Positions 58,847 through 64,000 of a stretch of DNA of 64,000 nt are shown piece after piece (positions within the stretch are counted from its first letter, which is position 1; the number at the start of each line of letters is the position of its first letter). This DNA comes from Nageia nagi (Eukaryota > Pinophyta): contig JBITNC010000001.1 in the NCBI GenBank assembly GCA_050084985.1, positions 33,046,001 to 33,110,000 on the forward strand, written 5' to 3'. The notes beneath the pieces were generated by a model. The model was not told where the DNA came from and did no database searches. It worked only from the letters and a program-made list of their open reading frames with translations. Made by a program: the position numbers and the translations under genes.

Positions 58847-59122
58847 GTGATGCGAGGGTTTTTAAAACAAAATAATTTTCATGGCAGATTAGTTGAGAGA
58901 GTAGAATTATTATCACAGGCTGTGGAGCTTTGGCTACCTAGTTTCTTGAGATATTTTTTAGATGGTCCTAATTCACCACCTAGGCTAGTACCAGGGTTTC
59001 CTCGTTCACCAGTTTCTAATGGCTTAGATCATTCAGGGAGTTGTAGTTGTCATGTAGCATCAGTTTCTTCAGAGCATCTTGGCTATCCTCATGATGATAT
59101 TATATCTATTGGAGGACATTGA
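58847..59122 (+). CDS. 91-codon antisense frame in element D 3' region, unknown
   Basis: The frame runs opposite to the element. Its composition is unlike the surroundings: the residues NSPPRLVPGFPRSP and HSGSCSCHVASVSS show few AT-driven Lys/Asn/Ile/Phe. Antisense frames near the 3' end are known in some Tat-lineage elements, and a captured host exon is the other possibility. I recognise no domain. Confidence 0.35.
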   Translation: MMRGFLKQNNFHGRLVERVELLSQAVELWLPSFLRYFLDGPNSPPRLVPGFPRSPVSNGLDHSGSCSCHVASVSSEHLGYPHDDIISIGGH

Positions 59123-59914
59123 TATTCCTATTTTGATGATATATATATGATGTGTTTTTATTTATTGGTATTATGGCTCATGTTGATATGATGATTGTGG
59201 TGTTATATTTTCTTGATGTACTATTTTAGATTATTTTTATTATGTGATAGATAGACTGATGGTATGTTATAGTATTTCTATAATTTGTGATGTATGATAT
59301 TACATTTTATATATAGATTTATGATGAAAATAGGTATGATATGATATTATGTAGAAAACATAATTATCTTTTAATTACTTGATGATGAATAGATGTTGAT
59401 GATAGATGTAACTTTCAGAATGTATGATGCATAGATATAATTGTGAGCTACATGAGGATACTTGATAACATGAAATAACATAATTTGTTTAGATAATTGA
59501 TTGATTTATAAATTGCGACTAATTAACCTGCTAATTAATTTAATAATTAATAACATATTTTATAAATGATGACAATGGTTTTGTGTGATGTATGCAAACA
59601 TTATTTAAATTTGATAACTAATCATTAATATCCTAGTTTCTAATGATAACTTAATAAATCTTTTAGTACATCATTTAAAAAAAATGAATTTAAATTTTTA
59701 TATTGACTTTAGATATTATTTAAAATATCTAAAATATGTATATTAACTTAATTAATTAAGAATCATTATTTTCAAATATTAAATCTTCTAGATTTTAAGA
59801 TTATTTAAGGACATATTTTTATTAAATTTTTGCGGAATCAGATGCATCATTTTCCACACTTGGCAATTTTTTATAATAAACCACTTGACATGGAAAACTA
59901 ATTCTTTATGGATG

Positions 59915-60280
59915 TTATGAACATTAACTTTATCTTGGTTAGGAGAACAATAAATAATCATTCTTATCCTTTCCAAAGAAAAGCAACTTTTAATAATGTT
60001 CAAAGGTAATAGAGACTAATGACGTATGGATGCATATGAACATTAACTTTATCTTGGTTAGGAGAACAATAAATAATTATTCTTATCTTTACCAAAGAAA
60101 AGCAAATTTTAATAATGTTCAAAGGAAATAGGTATATTGAAAACATGGTTTAACAGAAACAATAGTGACTTTAGGAATGTATATGAACATTAACTTTATC
60201 TTGGTCAAGAAAATAATAATTAATAATTCTTATCTTTCCCAAAGAAAAGCAAATTTTAATAATGTTCAAAGGTAAGATGT
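59915..60280. repeat. threefold tandem repeat, period about 120-150
   Basis: A block of about 95 bases beginning GAACATTAACTTTATCTTGG and ending TTTTAATAATGTTCAAAGG occurs at about 59920, 60037 and 60185. Spacers differ. The 71-codon minus-strand frame at 59788-60003 is a by-product of it. Confidence 0.85.
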
Positions 60281-60693
60281 GTAATAGTAAAAATGGGTTT
60301 AACAAAATGAAATGAATGATCCTAAACACCAACAAAGTATATAATATGAAGGATATTCAGTATAACAAAAAGATTAAGTGACCTTTGAATTAATAACCAA
60401 ATTATTATAACATCTACCTTATCTTTCTTTATTTCAAGATTTAACAACCTAAGATGATATAAAACAATATTATTATATGTTGATAAAAAACCTAAAACTC
60501 CATGTGTGTAGTGACATTCATTTCCCTTCTTAGATCATTTGACATGGAATTATCTCAGAAACATTAATGAGCTAATCCATCCATATGGAACATATAGAGG
60601 TCCATAGAAAGTTACTTAACCACCTTGATCCCGCTACAACCTTGCTCTACTGCCAGTCAGGCATCCATAGCCCCGGTAGAGGATATTGTAATC

Positions 60694-60821
60694 ACCCAAG
60701 AATCATTGATATTATAATTTTTTTTTTATTTATTTTATTTTATTTTATTATATTATATTATTATTATTTTGTTTTTTTATCATTTCTCTTTTTTTTTTTT
60801 TTTACCAAATGATTCTTGGGT
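60694..60821. repeat. 14-bp inverted repeat around an AT-rich loop
   Basis: ACCCAAGAATCATT (60694-60707) is the exact reverse complement of AATGATTCTTGGGT (60808-60821). The 100 bases between are almost pure A and T, with long T runs. It could fold into a hairpin or be a decayed small inverted-repeat element. Confidence 0.75.
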
Positions 60822-61189
60822 TCGGGATGAAACGAATAATAGGATAGATATGTAATTTTTCACTCTTAATGTTTCTAAAATAACTTCATTCAAATTCTCT
60901 TAGAATTCCTTAATGTATTAAGTGTTTGGAGTTTTTGATTTTTCTTCAAACATACAAATTTTATGTTTTTCTATCATCTAAGGTATGTCATTTCTTTATG
61001 AAAGAAAGGATAAAGTGAATGTAGTGATAACAAGAAGATTATTTTAAGATAACCTTTTCATACATTACACATTTACTGGATAATCACTGTTACGATGACA
61101 TGCAACATATATTTACATCATACAAGGGCAGGGCACCCAATTGCCAAGTGACCTCTAGATGTTCCCATCTAGGTATATTTGTTAATTTT

Positions 61190-61435
61190 GTAATTTTTTG
61201 GTGTTTTGTATTTTTCAAATTTTTAGAATTTTATGATTTTTCTATTTTTTAGGATTTTATGATTTTTCTATTTTTTTTAAGATTTTATGATTTTTCTATT
61301 TTTTAGGATTTTATGATTTTTCTATTTTTTAGGATTTTATGATTTTTCTATTTTTTTTTAAGATTTTATGATGTTTCTATTTTTTAGGATTTTATGATTT
61401 TTCTATTTTTTAGGATTTTATGATTTTTCTAGGAA
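61190..61435. repeat. short-unit tandem array TTTTAGGATTTTATGATTTTTC
   Basis: The unit of about 31-36 bases, containing GATTTTATGATTTTTCTATT, repeats seven to eight times; length varies by runs of T. It lies just downstream of the D extra ORF on the element strand. Confidence 0.88.
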
Positions 61436-61600
61436 ATCTATTCGTAATGCGTTTAAATCAGTTTGAACTGCATTAGGATTAAATGAACAATGTGTTGAAC
61501 TAAACAAAAAACTAAAATCTAATACCACTTGATTATGATAAATTTCTGGAATACAATAATCTAAGTGTTCAGATGTCACGATTTGTGTGATTGAAATGAG

Positions 61601-62638
61601 TCATTCTCGATATCTTAAAGTTTGGTTGTGAGTACAATCGACCATTATTTTGGGCTTTTCTATAGGCCACAGAAGACAGAAATATATCATTAAATCATAT
61701 ACTGATTTGGGAGAACACCACAACTCAAAGGCATTGATACAAACAATAACTTGATACCCATTTATTTTGACATCCCAACCGTAAGATTCGCGTGTATCAT
61801 AGAATGTCAAGGCCAATTTTTGTTGTATTTCTGTAGGCATGGAAAAAACATTTGAGTACAAAGGAGTAGGGGCATTATGAATAACTTTCATAAAGATGTC
61901 TTTATCATACCTATTTTTGAACCGTGGAAGATAACTTCCATTATTCTGTACTTTGCATTCTTTTGATAGTCTTTCGATGATCTCATTTCTAACCTTTATT
62001 TGACTTATCATTTTAAGTTCAGCAATACGTAAAGTTTGCCTTTTCGCTAACTTTCGTTCCCAAATTGTGTGTCGCATTTGCATGCGAGAACATCTATTAA
62101 TTTGCCTATAATATTGTTGTGATGTTCTAGGAGGAAAAGCCACAAAAGTATTTGAAAAATCATAAATCACCCTTTTATGAGGTAAATAATGTGGAATTTC
62201 ATCCATCCATTCTAGGCTTTTTAGTAATTGTTTAATGCATTTCATCCTAGCTAAAAGGAGTGAATACTCAGTTAATTGACAATTTATGACAATTTTTGGT
62301 ATTCCATAAGGCCATTGTAAGCAGAAAGCCATTATTCTTTGTGATATTCTTTCCATATGGGTGAAAAAGATTGGTGGATCTAAAATAATGCTTACTTTGT
62401 ATCCACATAAAATGACTCCCCAATCATTATTCCTAACACAAAACATATTAAATGTTCTTGTATATTGTTCATCAATAGTCAATTGTAAATAATTTAAAAG
62501 ATTAAGATCAAATCTATGTCGTAAATATGTTAACACGAAATCACCTGGATATCTCGATGGTGGAAATCGTACTTATGGTGGCATTATGCTACCTTCAGCA
62601 GATTCCCTTGCCAGATTCATCTTTTCTATTTTAATCAT
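61601..62638 (-). CDS. extra ORF of element D with an internally duplicated domain, unknown
   Basis: From an ATG at 62638 the frame has one TAA at codon 22 (62573-62575) and then stays open for more than 320 codons to 61601; the 311-residue open part starts at 62536. Two stretches about 190 residues apart align without gaps over 50 residues with 14 identities. The first contains WGVILCGYKVSIIL and FCLQWPYGIPKIVINC; the second WDVKINGYQVIVCI and FCLLWPIEKPKIMVDC. A basic middle part (RMQMRHTIWERKLAKRQ) separates them. No signal peptide, membrane segment or zinc finger is evident. It follows integrase by about 120 bases, like an env-position accessory gene. I do not recognise the family. Confidence 0.6.
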
Positions 62639-62759
62639 TAACACTTGACAAATATTAATACTTTTATTTATTTATTATTTTAACAATAAAGTAAAATAAA
62701 AGAAAACTAATGTACACATTTTTTTTTATTTTTTTATATATAGAAAGGTCGAAGATGCA

Positions 62760-64000
62760 TGATATTTTTAGGTTCATGTTCTTCATTTCCTTCTAAATCT
62801 GATAAATGATAAGTTCCTCTACCGAATTTTTTCTTAATGATATATGGTCCTAACCAGTTCGGAGCAAACTTATCTCTAAGCTATCGTTCTATTCATGAAG
62901 TTTGTTGATTTTCTTTTAAAACCAAATCACCTATTTCAAATTCACAAATTAGAGCCCTTCTATGAAAAGCTCATTTTATCCTTTTCCGATAAACACGCAT
63001 ATGTTCTAAAGCATTAATATGTTTTTCATCTAAAAGTAACAGTTGATCTAAGCGAGTTTGTCTTGTTTCTTCATCAGAATTTTGCTCACTCAGATTTACT
63101 CTAAGGGATGGTATCTCAAGTTCTATAGGTAGGATAGCTTCTATTCCATACACTAAAGAGAATGGTGTTGCCCCAATAGGAGTGCATACACTGGTATGAA
63201 TAAGGCTTTTGGTATTTGAATATGCCAATCTCTATGAGAATCATTTACTATTTTTGCTAAGATGTTTCGAATAGTTTTATTAGTAGCCTCTGCCTGTCCA
63301 TTGCCTTGTGGATAATAAGGAGTGGAAAAACTTTGTTTAATCTTATACTTATCACATATTTGCTTTACATCCTTATTTTTAAATTTTTTTCCATTATCCA
63401 TAATTAATTGATTTGGCACACCAAATCTACATATAATATAATTTTCTATAAAATTCGCGATTCGTGAGCCAACAGTGTAAGTCATGGGAATAGCCTCTAC
63501 CCATTTGGTAAAATATTCAGTCACTGTAATTATGAACTTATGTCCACCAGAAGATGTAGGTGTAATTTGTCCTATTAAATCTAATGCCCATTTAGAGAAT
63601 GGCCAAAGTGATTGTATAGGATGTAGTTCTTGAGATGGTTGTGAAAATAAATGAGCGTATTGTTGACATTTAAAACATTTTTTAACATATTCACAACAAT
63701 CTTTTTCCATAGTTGGCCAATAATACCCCATTCGTATTAATTGTTTTACAATTGCAACACCATTAAAATGTCCTCCACATATTCCATCATGGGCAGAAGA
63801 TATAGCCCTTTTAACATCATTCCATTCAAGACATCTGAGTAAAATACCATTAAAATTTTGTCATTGCAAAATATCCCCTAACAAACAATATTTAGTTGCT
63901 TTAATTTTAAAAGCTCATTGTGCTAATTTACTAAGGTTTGCAGGAAGATTTCCAAATTTTAAAAAGTCTATCAATTCTTTATACCAATTATCTTTATCAT
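62760..64000 (-). pseudogene. integrase of element D
   Basis: At the window edge the minus strand reads WYKELIDFLKFGNLP and then, after a stop, AISSAHDGICGGHFNG and MGYYWPTMEKD with CFKCQQY, a complete HHCC zinc finger. The core keeps all three catalytic residues: WALDLIGQI, QLIMDNGKKF and GNGQAEATNK. A frameshift near 63190 separates the 63731-63153 and 63228-62971 frames. The C-terminus has FAPNWLGPYIIKKKFG and ends MHLRPFYI at about 62745; no chromodomain is seen. The gene is the best preserved integrase in the window after that of element G. Confidence 0.9.

Larger units (their letters stand above)
58055..61600. other. 3.5 kb untranslated 3' region of element D
   Basis: No sense coding signal is seen. 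It contains an antisense frame (58847-59122), a threefold repeat (59915-60275), a long hairpin (60694-60821) and a short-unit tandem array (61190-61435), each listed separately. The rest is AT-rich without recognisable structure. Confidence 0.6.
55733..64000 (-). mobile_element. Element D: Ty3/gypsy with unknown downstream ORF, 5' end outside window
   Basis: The minus strand holds an integrase (from the window edge to 62760), a 345-codon extra ORF, a 3.5 kb untranslated 3' region, a polypurine tract (58039-58054) and an LTR starting TGTAGACA. It keeps more CG dinucleotides than its surroundings and fewer stops, so it seems younger. It appears to have inserted into the leader of element B. RT and the 5' half lie beyond 64000. 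Confidence 0.75.

Noticed and set aside
60600-60690. A more GC-rich patch with GATCCCGCTAC and GGTAGAGG, suggestive of a tRNA or SINE box
   Set aside because: No cloverleaf, no proper A and B boxes at the right spacing and no 3' tail; treated as part of the D 3' region.

Overview
The window is plant nuclear heterochromatin made almost entirely of LTR retrotransposons nested inside one another. It is AT-rich, and its reading frames are broken by stops. Gag, protease, reverse transcriptase (RT), RNase H and integrase remnants of Ty3/gypsy type, plus one Ty1/copia element, fill both strands. I found no convincing host gene, tRNA, rRNA or CRISPR array. The size and depth of nesting suit a large-genome seed plant. 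A gymnosperm is my guess, because the extra reading frame downstream of integrase resembles proteins I recall from conifers; this is weakly supported.

Layout. (1) 1-8244: element 0, a plus-strand Ty3/gypsy element running in from the left edge, with its 3' LTR at 7588-8244. It abuts a minus-strand gag remnant (element C, 8250-10451). (2) 12.5-30 kb: element A, an old minus-strand gypsy. It is split inside its integrase by element G (13643-27331), a complete 13.7 kb minus-strand gypsy with two 1.79 kb LTRs and a perfect 5-bp target duplication GTAGG. (3) 30-55.7 kb: element B, an older relative of G. The extra open reading frame downstream of its integrase is split by a Ty1/copia element (31989-46336). 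That copia element is itself split by a gag-only, non-autonomous LTR element (34333-39870, perfect target duplication GTATG). (4) 55.7-64 kb: element D, a minus-strand gypsy running off the right edge. Its 3' LTR appears to be split by a solo LTR of the G family in opposite orientation. The inferred order is A, then B, then copia and D, then the gag-only element and the solo LTR; G entered A separately.

Biology of most interest. Elements 0 and A have the known Tat-type order RT, RNase H, second (archaeal-type) RNase H, integrase. Elements G and B instead carry the archaeal-type RNase H upstream of RT. In G it is fused in one uninterrupted 328-codon frame to the protease. G and B also share a long sense reading frame after integrase with a coiled-coil stretch. 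Element D has a different downstream frame encoding a protein with an internally duplicated domain of about 50 residues that I do not recognise. The G LTRs carry an array of TGACGTCA-like (bZIP/CRE-type) sites, mostly decayed by transitions.
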